From: CAG-1000 sp964345385
Lineage (GTDB): Bacteria > Bacillota_I > Bacilli_A > RF39 > UBA660
Length of the DNA: 31,011 nt
NCBI GenBank assembly: GCA_964345385.1
Contig: CAYFQM010000006.1
Coordinates: 1-31,011 of the forward strand
Direction of reading: 5' to 3'
Both the position numbers and the translations under genes were made by a program. The number at the start of each line of letters is the position of its first letter. Within the stretch, counting starts at the first letter, position 1. Under the pieces are notes generated by a model, which saw only the letters and a program-made list of their open reading frames with translations, ran no database searches and was not told where the DNA came from. Positions 1-7,916 of the stretch are shown here, in pieces.

Positions 1-301
<301 letters not shown>

Positions 302-368
302 AAATTCTTTTATTGATAAAGAATTGATTCAAACATTTAATCCTGTCTACAAAACTCATATTTTACTT

Positions 369-383
369 AGTTTTCAAAGAACA
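369..383 (-). promoter_or_regulatory. boxA-like rRNA antitermination site in the 16S leader
   Basis: The minus strand reads TGTTCTTTGAAAACT, matching the boxA element (TGYTCTTTGA) found in Firmicutes pre-rRNA leaders. BoxA is bound by NusB with S10 (NusE) to protect rRNA transcription from termination. It lies between the proximal promoter and the mature 16S end. Just upstream in the transcript, ATTGCC/GGCAAT (389-404) can form a small hairpin near the predicted transcript start. Confidence 0.75.
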
Positions 384-413
384 TCTCGATTGCCACTAGG
401 CAATTGCTTAATT

Positions 414-442
414 AATATATCATATACACACTAAAATGTCAA
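414..442 (-). promoter_or_regulatory. rRNA promoter P2 (proximal)
   Basis: Minus strand: TTGACA (442-437), 17-base spacer, TATATT (419-414), with TG one base before the -10 (extended -10). The predicted start is near 407, giving a leader of about 100 bases before mature 16S. The consensus -35 and optimal spacing fit a strong stable-RNA promoter. Confidence 0.85.
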
Positions 443-530
443 CAAAAACTTTATGTTTTCGACAAATTCTCATTAAAAACATAGGTGTATAAAACAATAT
501 TAATAAACCTTGGTTTCCCAATTGATTACT

Positions 531-559
531 AATATATCACAAGCTAAAATAAGTGTCAA
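531..559 (-). promoter_or_regulatory. rRNA promoter P1 (distal)
   Basis: Minus strand: TTGACA (559-554), 17-base spacer, TATATT (536-531), again preceded by TGA. The design is the same as P2, 117 bases further upstream, so the operon has tandem promoters. It sits about 80 bases past the stop of the upstream DUF402 gene. Together with P2 and the leader this accounts for the gene-free stretch 302-636. Confidence 0.8.
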
Positions 560-636
560 CATATTTTTTGAAAAAACACAAAAATATTGTCAATATTAAT
601 TTAATAAATCTTTTTTATATAACTAAATCTATTATT

Positions 637-1173
637 TTAACATTCTTCTTCTCTTATTTTTTTAAATATATTATAATATTTTTTTATTATTTCCTCATTA
701 AATGGATATTCATTATTTTTTTTCATCTCAATTAAATTACTAAGTTCTTTTTTTAATATTTTATCTAACTTACTGCTATATTTCATCCTTTTTTTATTAT
801 AATCATATTCATTTCTATCTAATATTTTAAAAGCCCCATCATTAAACACTCTTAAATCCAAATCATAGTCAATATATTTAACTACCTTTTCATCAATAAC
901 ATACGGACTAGCTATATTGCAATAATAAAATAAACCATTACTTTTAAGTTGTGCTATTATATTAAACCATCTATTATTATAAAAAAACATAATTGCAGGT
1001 TCCTTTGTTTTCCAAGTTCTTCCATCGTGTTTTTTAACTAACACATTTTCATTACCTAACACAATATAATTTTCTTTTACATCTAGAACGTATGCATACT
1101 TCCAAGATTTATGTATACTTCCATCATGTTTATAACAATGAATCATATATTTATCTTTTACTTTTAAATCCAT
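637..1173 (-). CDS. DUF402 family protein (possible nucleotide phosphatase)
   Basis: This 178-residue cytoplasmic protein has the DUF402 layout: a small N-terminal beta region, then EPAIMFFY and a WFNIIAQL...FYYCNIASP stretch, the acidic YIDYDLDLRV motif near residue 100-108, LDRNEY, and a helical tail ending in YPF. In Gram-positive cocci and bacilli, members of this family have been described as nucleoside tri-/diphosphate phosphatases that use the acidic motif and metal; that activity is inferred here, not shown. The start follows a good ribosome-binding site (GAGAGGTGG). There is no signal peptide or membrane segment. It is read towards the 16S operon but separated from it by two rRNA promoters, so it is probably transcribed alone. 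Confidence 0.8.
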   Translation of the reverse strand: MDLKVKDKYMIHCYKHDGSIHKSWKYAYVLDVKENYIVLGNENVLVKKHDGRTWKTKEPAIMFFYNNRWFNIIAQLKSNGLFYYCNIASPYVIDEKVVKYIDYDLDLRVFNDGAFKILDRNEYDYNKKRMKYSSKLDKILKKELSNLIEMKKNNEYPFNEEIIKKYYNIFKKIREEEC

Positions 1174-1205
1174 ATGCCACCTCTCTAATTATAAAATAAC
1201 ACAAA

Positions 1206-1236
1206 TTATATACTTTTTTATAAAAAAGCATATAAT
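1206..1236. repeat. Near-perfect AT-rich inverted repeat
   Basis: ATTATAT-A-CTTTTTT / AAAAAAG-C-ATATAAT form two arms with a single mismatch around a 2-base centre, between the protease gene and the DUF402 gene. It could be a second, two-way terminator hairpin. On the minus strand its right arm includes TATAAT, which could serve as the -10 of the DUF402 gene. Which role is real cannot be decided from sequence. Confidence 0.45.
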
Positions 1237-1248
1237 TCATGTAAACAT

Positions 1249-1270
1249 AAAAGACTATTTCTAGTCTTTT
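1249..1270 (-). terminator. Hairpin terminator of the S41 protease gene
   Basis: Minus strand AAAAGACTA-GAAA-TAGTCTTTT, a 9-bp stem with a GAAA tetraloop. The TAG stop codon of the protease is the last part of the 5' arm. The following U-run is short (the TTTT is part of the stem), so it may be a modest terminator. Confidence 0.6.
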
Positions 1271-2511
1271 ATCACTTCTAAAGCTTTATTTAATTGTTCA
1301 TCTTCTATTGTTTCTATATTATCTTCAATTGTGTATGTTGGCACTATTCCAACTTTATTAATTGATTTTCCTTTAGGAGTTAACCAGTATGCAAACGTAT
1401 ATTTTACCATAGCACCACTTCTTAATTGATCAGTTTCTTGAACAGTTCCTTTTCCAAAAGTAACTCCTCCAACTTGTACAGCATTAGCATTTTCTTTTAA
1501 AGCAGCCGTTAATATTTCTGAAGCACTCGCACTATTTTCATTTGTAATTATTACTATTTTTTTATATTTTTTTACTGGTTTTTCTTCACATTTTTTATAA
1601 GTAAGTTTACCATTTTTATCTTTTAACGAATATACCGTCTTATTTTTTCCTAAAAACAAACATGAGGTATCATATGCCGAAGATAAAAATCCTCCACTAT
1701 TATTTCTTACATCTATTATTAATAAACTTATATTGTCATCAAAAGATTTCATTGCTTTTTCTACTTGATTAGCAATTGTAGAAGAAAATGCATCTATTTT
1801 AATATAACCAACATTATCAAAGACTTTAGTTTCTACATAATTAATATATACTAAAGTTTTATCAATTTTTATAGTGTTTTCTTTACCATCTCGTTTATAC
1901 GTAATAGTAAATTCTGTTTTTTCACTTGATTTAATATAATCAGCTAAATATGCATGAGTTTTTCCTTCTAAACTCTCTCCATCAACAGAAACAAATATAT
2001 CTCCTGGAATAAGACCAGCTTTTTTAGCAGGACTATCATCAAATACTCTATTAATAACTATTTCTCCATTTTTATTAGCTCTTATTTCAACACCAACACC
2101 AGTATACTTTCCACCAAGAGATTCATTAAATAATATATTAGATTCTTTATCTATATATTGCGTATAATCATCTTCTAAATAACTATACATTCCTTTTATA
2201 GCAGCATCAATTAATTTTTCATCATCAATTTCTTCTACATAACTTTCTTTAATATGATTATAACTATTAATAAAATCCATTAAATAAACATTTTTCTTAA
2301 CATTAGATATAACATCATTTTTATTTAATTTATCATAATTTTTATATACTACAAATGCAGTACTTCCACAAACTAATAACGAAGTAATAAGTATTACTAT
2401 AATAACTTCTACTACATTAAATGTTACACCTACTTTATCTTTAACAGTTTCTTTATTTTTTGATTCCTTTTGCTTCTTAACAACGTTTTCTTTTTTCTTA
2501 CTATCCTTCAT
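1261..2511 (-). CDS. Membrane-anchored S41 C-terminal-processing protease (CtpA-like)
   Basis: This is a 416-residue serine protease of peptidase family S41, acting outside the membrane and probably trimming or degrading envelope proteins. In order: a Lys-rich cytoplasmic N-terminus, one membrane segment (VVEVIIVILITSLLVCGSTAF), a helical N-terminal region, a PDZ domain (GVGVEIRA...DDSPAKKAGLIPGDIFVSVDG), and the catalytic core with the nucleophile Ser in NENSASASEI and the general-base Lys in FGKGTVQ. A longer in-frame GTG start at 2538 exists. I prefer the ATG at 2511 because GGAGGC lies just upstream of it, and because the extension overlaps a TATAAT that is probably the promoter. The gene stands alone after the ribosomal operon terminator. 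The exact substrate is unknown. Confidence 0.92.
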   Translation of the reverse strand: MKDSKKKENVVKKQKESKNKETVKDKVGVTFNVVEVIIVILITSLLVCGSTAFVVYKNYDKLNKNDVISNVKKNVYLMDFINSYNHIKESYVEEIDDEKLIDAAIKGMYSYLEDDYTQYIDKESNILFNESLGGKYTGVGVEIRANKNGEIVINRVFDDSPAKKAGLIPGDIFVSVDGESLEGKTHAYLADYIKSSEKTEFTITYKRDGKENTIKIDKTLVYINYVETKVFDNVGYIKIDAFSSTIANQVEKAMKSFDDNISLLIIDVRNNSGGFLSSAYDTSCLFLGKNKTVYSLKDKNGKLTYKKCEEKPVKKYKKIVIITNENSASASEILTAALKENANAVQVGGVTFGKGTVQETDQLRSGAMVKYTFAYWLTPKGKSINKVGIVPTYTIEDNIETIEDEQLNKALEVIKD

Positions 2512-2529
2512 TTTAGCCTCCATTATATA

Positions 2530-2535
2530 ATTATA
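2530..2535 (-). promoter_or_regulatory. Probable -10 box of the S41 protease gene
   Basis: TATAAT on the minus strand, 18 bases before the chosen ATG. No good -35 is seen at 16-18 bases (TTTATA at 17). Its position inside the longer ORF supports the downstream start codon. Confidence 0.45.
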
Positions 2536-2567
2536 CACTATTTTTTATATAATATAAAGTTTATTAA

Positions 2568-2596
2568 TTAAAAAACAACTATTTTCATAGTTGCTT
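2568..2596 (-). terminator. Terminator of the S10-spc-alpha superoperon
   Basis: Minus strand AAGCAACTAT-GAAA-ATAGTTGTTT followed by more U: a 10-bp stem with one G-U pair and a GAAA tetraloop, starting 5 bases after the rplQ stop codon. It is a classical rho-independent terminator and marks the end of the ribosomal operon. Confidence 0.88.
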
Positions 2597-2600
2597 TCTA

Positions 2601-2945
2601 TTAAACTAACTCTAGTCTAACTATTAAAGCGTCATCTCCTTGTCTTGGATTAAGTTTAATAATTCTTGTATAGCCACCTTTTCTTTCAGAATAATTAGGC
2701 GCTATTTCATCAAATAATTTTTTAGTTAATTCTTTATCATTATTCAAAAAAGCCAATACTTTTCTTCTTGAAGTTAAATCACCTTTTTTAGCATAAGTAA
2801 CCATTTTATCAACAAACTTTCTTACCTCTTTAGCCCTAGCTTCAGTTGTATTAACAAAACCGTTTTCTAAAACATCTTTAGTTAAACTAGATAATATACT
2901 TCTTCTAACCCTAACTTCTCTATTTAATTTTCTATATAAAGCCAT
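2601..2945 (-). CDS. rplQ: 50S ribosomal protein L17
   Basis: The 114-residue L17 of the large subunit has a conserved N-terminus (MALYRKLNREVRVRRSIL) and the C-terminal block SERKGGYTRIIKLNPRQGD, close to the usual bacterial length of about 115-127. The start has a strong AGGAGG just upstream. It is the last gene of the operon, 9 bases after rpoA, and is followed at once by a terminator; this rpoA-rplQ pairing is standard in bacteria. Confidence 0.97.
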   Translation of the reverse strand: MALYRKLNREVRVRRSILSSLTKDVLENGFVNTTEARAKEVRKFVDKMVTYAKKGDLTSRRKVLAFLNNDKELTKKLFDEIAPNYSERKGGYTRIIKLNPRQGDDALIVRLELV

Positions 2946-2954
2946 AATTACCTC

Positions 2955-3902
2955 CTAGTCTTCCTCTTTAAATGAAAGCTCTAATTCTTTTACTTTATCT
3001 GTTACTTCTTTTAATGACTTTTTACCTAAATTTCTAATTTTCATCATTTCTGATTCTGTTCTATTAGTTAAATCATGTAATGTATGAATAGCATCTCTTT
3101 TTAAGCAGTTATATGCTCTTACAGATAAATCTAATTCTTCTATAGGCATTTCTAGTGTTTTTTGAGTTTGGTCCACTTCTTTTTCTGCTAATATACTTTC
3201 AAGGCCTGTTAAATTTCCTAAATCAGTTATTAGTGTAAAATAATCAGCTAAAATTTTTGCTGATCTTGCAAGTGCTTCTTGTGGTTTAATTGCTCCATTA
3301 GTCCAAATATTTAAAGTTAATTTGTCATAATTTTCACTTTGACCAACTCTAGCATTTTCAACTTCATAACTAACTCTTTCAATTTGACTATATAATGAAT
3401 CAACTCCAATAGCTCCTACTATATCTTTTACTCTTTTAGCATTTTCTTTACAATCAACATAACCTATACCATTAGATACAGTCATAGTCATATCTAGTGA
3501 ACCACCTTTAGATAATGTTGCTATAACTAAATCGGGATTAATTATTTCTATATCTGCATTTTTATCAATATCAGATGCATAAACTTCTCCTTCTTTATTA
3601 GCTTTTAAATGTAATATTTGATTTTCCTTACTATGATTTATTAAAACTAAACGTTTAATATTTAATACTATCTCAGTAACATCTTCTACTACTCCATCAA
3701 TTTTTTGAAATTCATGCAAAACACCTTCTATTTTAATGTCAGTTACTGCACTTCCTTCTAAACTTGATAACATCACTCTTCTTAAAGCATTCCCCAAAGT
3801 ATTTCCAAAACCTCTTTCAAGTGGTTCTAAAACAAATTTACCATAATTATTATTTTCTACATATTCAGTAATTTTATAATTTGGTTTTACAAATTTCAAC
3901 AT
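2955..3902 (-). CDS. rpoA: RNA polymerase alpha subunit
   Basis: This 315-residue subunit nucleates assembly of RNA polymerase through its N-terminal domain and contacts promoter UP elements and activators through its C-terminal domain. The N-terminal domain (about 1-230) shows the dimerisation signature NTLGNALRRVMLSS at 34-47. The C-terminal helix-hairpin-helix domain begins near 250 with ELDLSVRAYNCLKRDAIHTL; its Arg corresponds to the DNA-contacting Arg265 of E. coli. It is followed by IRNLGKKSLKEV. Length is typical. The gene lies between rpsK and rplQ, the classical alpha-operon order. Confidence 0.98.
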   Translation of the reverse strand: MLKFVKPNYKITEYVENNNYGKFVLEPLERGFGNTLGNALRRVMLSSLEGSAVTDIKIEGVLHEFQKIDGVVEDVTEIVLNIKRLVLINHSKENQILHLKANKEGEVYASDIDKNADIEIINPDLVIATLSKGGSLDMTMTVSNGIGYVDCKENAKRVKDIVGAIGVDSLYSQIERVSYEVENARVGQSENYDKLTLNIWTNGAIKPQEALARSAKILADYFTLITDLGNLTGLESILAEKEVDQTQKTLEMPIEELDLSVRAYNCLKRDAIHTLHDLTNRTESEMMKIRNLGKKSLKEVTDKVKELELSFKEED

Positions 3903-3920
3903 GATTTTCTTTCCCCTTTC

Positions 3921-4304
3921 CTAAATACGTCTTCTCTTAGGTGGTCTACAACCATTGTGTGGTACAGGTGTTACATCAGAAATTGATGTAATTTCTAATC
4001 CAGCTGTTGCAAGTGATCTAATAGCTGTTTCTCTTCCTCCACCAATACCTTTTACAAATACTTGTACTTTCCTAATACCAGCATCATATGCAGCTTTTCC
4101 TGCTTGTTCTGCTGATATGCCTGCTGCAAATGGTGTTTTCTTTTTGCTTCCTTTAAAACCAGTAGTTCCAGATGAAGCCCAAGTTATAACTCCACCATCA
4201 TTATCAGTAATAGTTACTATTGTATTATTAAAAGTAGAGTGAATATGAGCTTGACCTTCAGTAATATCTCTTTTTACTTTTCTTTTTCTTCTATTATAAG
4301 CCAT
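3921..4304 (-). CDS. rpsK: 30S ribosomal protein S11
   Basis: The 127-residue S11 sits on the platform of the small subunit near the mRNA exit. The conserved core HIHSTFNNTIVTITD, the GFKGSKKKTPFAA stretch and the basic tail VPHNGCRPPKRRRI are intact. Spacing to rpsM (11 bases) and rpoA (18 bases) fits one transcript. Translations on the opposite strand here are only shadows. Confidence 0.98.
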   Translation of the reverse strand: MAYNRRKRKVKRDITEGQAHIHSTFNNTIVTITDNDGGVITWASSGTTGFKGSKKKTPFAAGISAEQAGKAAYDAGIRKVQVFVKGIGGGRETAIRSLATAGLEITSISDVTPVPHNGCRPPKRRRI

Positions 4305-4315
4305 AAGTATCCCTC

Positions 4316-4681
4316 CTATTTCTTCTTATTGGCAATGACTGTGCCTCTACCTTTACGAGTTCTTGCATTTCTGCTTGTTTTTTGACCTCTTACAGGTAAA
4401 CCTTTTTTATGTCTTGTTCCTTGATAAGAATTGATTTCCATTTTAGTTTTTATATTTGTTTCAATTTCTCTTTTTAAATCTCCTACTACAACATACTTAT
4501 CAACTTCAGCTCTTAACATATTAATTTGTTCATTAGTTAAATCATCTGTTCTAATATTTGGATCAACTTTAGCTTTTTCACAAATATTCTTAGCTCTTGA
4601 TGTACCTATACCAAAAATATAAGTTAATGCAACTTCAATTCTTTTGTTTCTTGGTAAGTCAATATTTTTAATACGAACCAT
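4316..4681 (-). CDS. rpsM: 30S ribosomal protein S13
   Basis: The 121-residue S13 sits in the head of the 30S subunit and contacts the P-site tRNA and the 50S bridge. It shows the helix-two-turn-helix part (ALTYIFGIGTSRAKNI) and the basic C-terminal tail RGQKTSRNARTRKG. The N-terminus (MVRIKNIDLPRNKR) is slightly diverged from the common MARIAGVDIP form, but the length is normal. An AGGAGG site precedes the ATG. Confidence 0.97.
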   Translation of the reverse strand: MVRIKNIDLPRNKRIEVALTYIFGIGTSRAKNICEKAKVDPNIRTDDLTNEQINMLRAEVDKYVVVGDLKREIETNIKTKMEINSYQGTRHKKGLPVRGQKTSRNARTRKGRGTVIANKKK

Positions 4682-4693
4682 ATTTTCCTCCTA

Positions 4694-4807
4694 CTACCCT
4701 TGTCTTTGTTTATGTTTAGGGTTTTCGCAAATCACCCTAACAATACCTTTTCTTCTGACTATTTTACATTTGTCACAAATTTTCTTTACTGATGGTCTTA
4801 CTTTCAT
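4694..4807 (-). CDS. rpmJ: 50S ribosomal protein L36, zinc-binding form
   Basis: This is a 37-residue protein, MKVRPSVKKICDKCK at the N-terminus and CENPKHKQRQG at the end. The four zinc ligands Cys11, Cys14, Cys27 and His32 are all present, so this is the C+ form. It is easily missed because of its size. GGAGGG lies just upstream of the ATG, and the infA-rpmJ-rpsM order is standard. The TAG stop is followed by a second in-frame TAG. Confidence 0.97.
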   Translation of the reverse strand: MKVRPSVKKICDKCKIVRRKGIVRVICENPKHKQRQG

Positions 4808-4820
4808 ATAAATCCCTCCA

Positions 4821-5045
4821 TTATTTTCTATATATTATTCTTCCGCGTGTTAAATCACAAATAGGTACTTCCATAATAACAGTATCACCTGGATAAATAC
4901 GAATCATGTTTAAGCGCATTTTCCCAGAAACGCGGGTTCTATTTATTATGTGTCCATTATCGAGTTTGACTTTAAAATCTCCTCCTGGTAGAACTTCAAG
5001 TACCTTTCCTTCAAGTTCAATATAACCATCTTTTTCTTTTGCCAT
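4821..5045 (-). CDS. infA: Translation initiation factor IF-1
   Basis: The 74-residue single OB-fold protein binds the A site of the 30S subunit during initiation. Recognisable blocks are IELEGKVLEVLPGGDFKVKL, NGHIINRTRVSGKMR and DLTRGRIIYR. The length is close to the usual 72. It follows map by 3 bases, so translation is probably coupled. The RVSGKMRLNMIRIYPGD segment is slightly diverged from the common HVSGKIRMHFIRILPGD. Confidence 0.97.
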   Translation of the reverse strand: MAKEKDGYIELEGKVLEVLPGGDFKVKLDNGHIINRTRVSGKMRLNMIRIYPGDTVIMEVPICDLTRGRIIYRK

Positions 5046-5048
5046 ATT

Positions 5049-5798
5049 TCACTCTCCTGTCAATATTTCATATCCGTTGTCTGTAACAACGATTGTGTGT
5101 TCAAAGTGTGCTGCTGGACTTTTATCCTTTGTTACTATTGTCCAGTTATCACTAAGTAATTTTATTTCTTCCGTTCCTAAACTAAACATAGGCTCAATTG
5201 CAAGCGTCATTCCTTTTTTTAATATAATATTTTCACTTTCATAGTTACTAACATTTGGAATGTATGGGTCTTCATGAAGCTCTTTTCCAACTCCATGACC
5301 TGTAAGATTAATAAATATTCCATAATTATTATTTCTTCCTACTTTTTCAATAGCTTTGCACACTTCATTTAAACTCACTCCAGCTTTTATTTTAGATAAA
5401 CCTTCATATAAAGCTTTCTGTGTATTTTTTATAAGGTTCTCTTTTTCTTTTGATACACTTCCTACCATATAAGTATAAGCTGTATCAGCATGATAACCTT
5501 TATATATAGCTCCTATATCAACAGAAACTATATCTCCTTCCTTTAATTTCGTATCATCTGGTATTCCATGAACAACTACTTCATTTATACTAACGCAAGC
5601 ACTTGCTGGAAACCCTTCATAATTAAGAAATGATGGTGTAGCTTCATGAGACACTATGTAATCATGTACATAATCATCTATATCTTTTGATGTAATACCC
5701 GGAACAATAATATCTTTCAAATTCATTAAAATTGAATATAATATTTGACCAGACTTTCTCATAAATTCTATTTCTTTCTCATTTTTGATACTAATCAT
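5049..5798 (-). CDS. map: Methionine aminopeptidase, type I
   Basis: This 249-residue metalloprotease removes the initiator methionine from new proteins. The metal ligands are visible: the two Asp in SVDIGAIYKGYHADTA, the His in GHGVGKELHEDP, the Glu in AIEPMF and the Glu in FEHTIVV. The His of VHGIPDD and the HF in AAHFEHT fit the substrate pocket of class I enzymes. No N-terminal zinc-finger extension is present, as expected for a bacterial enzyme. The start overlaps the adk stop (TAATG), so the two are translationally coupled. Confidence 0.97.
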   Translation of the reverse strand: MISIKNEKEIEFMRKSGQILYSILMNLKDIIVPGITSKDIDDYVHDYIVSHEATPSFLNYEGFPASACVSINEVVVHGIPDDTKLKEGDIVSVDIGAIYKGYHADTAYTYMVGSVSKEKENLIKNTQKALYEGLSKIKAGVSLNEVCKAIEKVGRNNNYGIFINLTGHGVGKELHEDPYIPNVSNYESENIILKKGMTLAIEPMFSLGTEEIKLLSDNWTIVTKDKSPAAHFEHTIVVTDNGYEILTGE

Positions 5799-6451
5799 TA
5801 TAATCCTACTTTAGAAATAAATTCATTATATGTATCGTTTGCACTACCATTTGAATCTAATTCTATTACCATATCTTTATCTTTTTCTTTGTAATATTTT
5901 ATAACATCTAATGCAAGAGTATTATATACTTCAAGCCCTTTTCTAAGAGTTTCTTCATTATCATCACTTCTAGATATTAATTCTACATTACAGTCATCAC
6001 ATAAATTATCTTTTTTTGGAGTACACACTCCAGTTAAAATATTATATGTTTTTTTACATTTAGGACATATTCTTCTTCCTAAAGTTCTTTTAAGTGCAAG
6101 TTTTTCATCTACATTAAGTACTACTACATAATCAATTTTTAAATTTAATTCAGATAATATATCATTAACATCATATACCTGCACCATATGTCTTGGATAC
6201 CCATCTAAAATGAATCCATTTTTAATATCATCCTTCATTAATCTTTCTTTAAACATTTCTTTAAGTAAATCATCTCTTACTAATTGCCTTGAACTAAGTA
6301 AGCCTTGTATTTCTTTACCTATTTTACTATTAGGATCTATTTGTCTTAATAATTCTCCTGCAGATATTGAAACAAGTCCATGTTCTTGAACTAAACGACT
6401 AGCTAATGTTCCTTTACCAGCTGCAGGTGGTGCTATTAATATTAAATTCAT
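5798..6451 (-). CDS. adk: Adenylate kinase with zinc LID and altered P-loop
   Basis: This 217-residue kinase interconverts ATP + AMP and 2 ADP. The NMP-binding region includes ISAGELLR, and DGYPRHMVQ matches the AMP-binding DGFPRT block. The LID has a four-cysteine zinc site (CPKC ... CDDC) typical of Gram-positive enzymes. The P-loop reads APPAAGKGT at residues 7-15 where most adenylate kinases have GPPGAGKGT; two glycines have become alanine, while Lys13 and the GKGT core are kept. I expect activity but note the change. Its ATG overlaps the secY stop (ATGA) and its Shine-Dalgarno lies inside secY. Confidence 0.95.
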   Translation of the reverse strand: MNLILIAPPAAGKGTLASRLVQEHGLVSISAGELLRQIDPNSKIGKEIQGLLSSRQLVRDDLLKEMFKERLMKDDIKNGFILDGYPRHMVQVYDVNDILSELNLKIDYVVVLNVDEKLALKRTLGRRICPKCKKTYNILTGVCTPKKDNLCDDCNVELISRSDDNEETLRKGLEVYNTLALDVIKYYKEKDKDMVIELDSNGSANDTYNEFISKVGL

Positions 6452-7029
6452 TTAATCCTCCTATTATAACCTCTAGAAGCAACTGCACTTTCCACTTGTT
6501 TATATGTTTCAATCATAACACCTACTACAATTAATATACTTGTTCCTCCTATACTTACCGAAGAAGAAAACTTACTAAATGTAGCAAACAATATTGGAAG
6601 CGCTGCGATAACACATATAAATATCGCTCCTAAAAATGTAATTCTACTTAATACTTTTGATATATATTCTTTTGTTTCTTTACCTGGTCTTATACCTGGT
6701 ATATAACCACCATTTTGATTTAAATTTTTAGATAATTCATTTGGATTAATCATCATATAAGTATATATATAAGTAAATATAAACACTATTAATATATATA
6801 TAGTAAATCCTACTGGTTTATCTGTTGATAAATATTTATCAATAAACAACTTAAATTTTTCGTTATATAATCCAATCATAGATGGAAGTCCCATTAAAAC
6901 ACTTGCTATAATAACAGGCATAACTCCAGCTGAATTTAATCTAAATGGTAAAAATGTTTGTTGTCCCCCATAACTAGAAGAACTTCTATTTGAATACTGA
7001 ATAGGTATTCTTCTTTCTGCTTCTTGCAT
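6448..7029 (-). CDS. secY: Protein translocase subunit SecY, C-terminal half (split by assembly gap)
   Basis: From MQEAERRIPIQYSNR this encodes the last 193 residues of SecY: the cytoplasmic loop with the conserved EAERRIPIQY, then the later membrane helices, and the short basic tail RGYNRRIK. In the assembly its reading frame runs on upstream into foreign sequence, which should not be counted as SecY. Joining Met at 7029 to the Met at 7247 (end of the N-terminal half) restores VGVIFMQEAERR and a 416-residue SecY, within the normal range for the family (about 420-440). So the real gene is probably intact. It is followed by adk with a 4-base overlap. Confidence 0.9.
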   Translation of the reverse strand: MQEAERRIPIQYSNRSSSSYGGQQTFLPFRLNSAGVMPVIIASVLMGLPSMIGLYNEKFKLFIDKYLSTDKPVGFTIYILIVFIFTYIYTYMMINPNELSKNLNQNGGYIPGIRPGKETKEYISKVLSRITFLGAIFICVIAALPILFATFSKFSSSVSIGGTSILIVVGVMIETYKQVESAVASRGYNRRIK

Positions 7030-7234
7030 AAATTTCTTATCAGGAACAGTAAATGATTGATGGCACCGGTTTTGAAGGCCGATAGCTACGTATTTTTCCT
7101 TTCCTAAATCGTGATAGGAAAGGAGTTCTAAGGAGGCATCGGGCAATTTCGTTTTTATAAACTCGGCCGTGGCCTGAAAGTTTTCCTGCGTTCCATTGAG
7201 TTCAGGGATGACGGGAATGCGAATGGTCAGGGGC
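7030..7234 (-). other. Foreign fragment: part of a glycyl-radical-enzyme activase, probable misassembly
   Basis: Minus-strand translation here reads PLTIRIPVIPELNGTQENF and continues with a YHDLGKEKYVAIGL stretch, which resembles the C-terminal part of radical-SAM activases of the PflA type (RIPVIPG-N and the YH-LG-KY motif). The base composition is clearly richer in G and C than all flanking genes, and the piece abuts the N gap. It interrupts secY, is not bounded by transposon ends, and encodes no complete protein. I read it as a contig end from another genome joined by the scaffolder. The exact left junction is uncertain (about 7020-7060), because VPDKKFMQEA could belong to either protein. 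Confidence 0.8.
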
Positions 7235-7244
7235 NNNNNNNNNN
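7235..7244. other. Scaffold gap (10 N)
   Basis: A run of exactly ten N inside secY. The reading on both sides suggests that no secY sequence is missing. Confidence 0.99.
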
Positions 7245-7916
7245 CATAAATATAACTCCAACAATTATAAGCATATATAATAATATAAATAACGAATATT
7301 TTAACACTGCAATTACAGTATTTGAAGCATCAGGTACAAGTTCAGTCCAAGCAGTTATAAACATATGAGGTAGTGTATTAACAATACCTGCCATAATTAA
7401 TAATGATACACCATTACCAAGACCTTTTTGTGTTATTTGATCTCCAATCCATAATAAGAATGCAGTACCCGCAGTTAATATTAACGATATTTGAAAACAT
7501 TGAGTTGCAGTATATACTCCTTTAAAAAATACCATTGGATAAAAGAATCCTTGAATAAAAGCAACTGTAATACCAAAATATCTAGTTATTTTAGCAATCT
7601 TTCTTCTTCCTTCTTCTCCCATTTCTTTTAACTCAGTAAAATACGGTATTATATCCATTTGTAATATTTGAATAACAATTGATGCAGATATATAAGGCAT
7701 AACACCTAATGCAAATATTGAAAATCTTTTAAGACCTCCACCACTCATAGCATTAAATAACTCAATAAAGCCTAAATTCTTATCAATGATTTTCATTCCA
7801 GGTACTGTTATTGAATTACCTAAAGCAAATATGAAAAGTGCAAATAATGTGAAATATATTCTTTTTCTTAAATCTTTATTTGAAGAATTACATATTTGTT
7901 TAAATGTAGAAAGCAT
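7245..7916 (-). CDS. secY: Protein translocase subunit SecY, N-terminal half (split by assembly gap)
   Basis: These 224 residues are the N-terminal half of the SecYEG channel protein. They include the first cytoplasmic helix, FALGNSITVPGM, the plug region with GLKRFSIFALGVMPYISASI, and QKGLGNGVSLLIMAGI. The ATG follows the rplO stop directly (TAAATG), which is the usual rplO-secY coupling. The last codon before the gap is Met in VGVIFM, exactly where the C-terminal half resumes with MQEAERR. SecY forms the membrane pore for secreted and membrane proteins, so a true disruption would be lethal. Confidence 0.93.

Noticed and set aside
553..735. Plus-strand frame of 60 codons rich in Phe, Ile and Tyr
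   Set aside because: It starts in the rRNA promoter P1 and overlaps the DUF402 gene on the other strand; the composition is that of AT-rich noise.
2512..2538. Longer start (GTG) for the S41 protease
   Set aside because: It overlaps the likely -10 box and has no ribosome-binding site, while GGAGGC precedes the ATG at 2511.
3955..4242. Plus-strand frame of 95 codons
   Set aside because: Antisense shadow of rpsK. The same applies to frames at 4431-4622, 9123-9434, 11247-11456, 11859-12044, 17917-18159, 18821-19030, 19247-19474 and the minus frame 26673-26882 opposite murE.
7020..7251. A mobile element or intron inserted in secY
   Set aside because: The inserted piece is a fragment of an unrelated protein next to a run of N, with no inverted ends and no transposase. 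The repeated CATAAAT on both sides is explained by overlapping contig ends as well as by target duplication, and SecY is essential.
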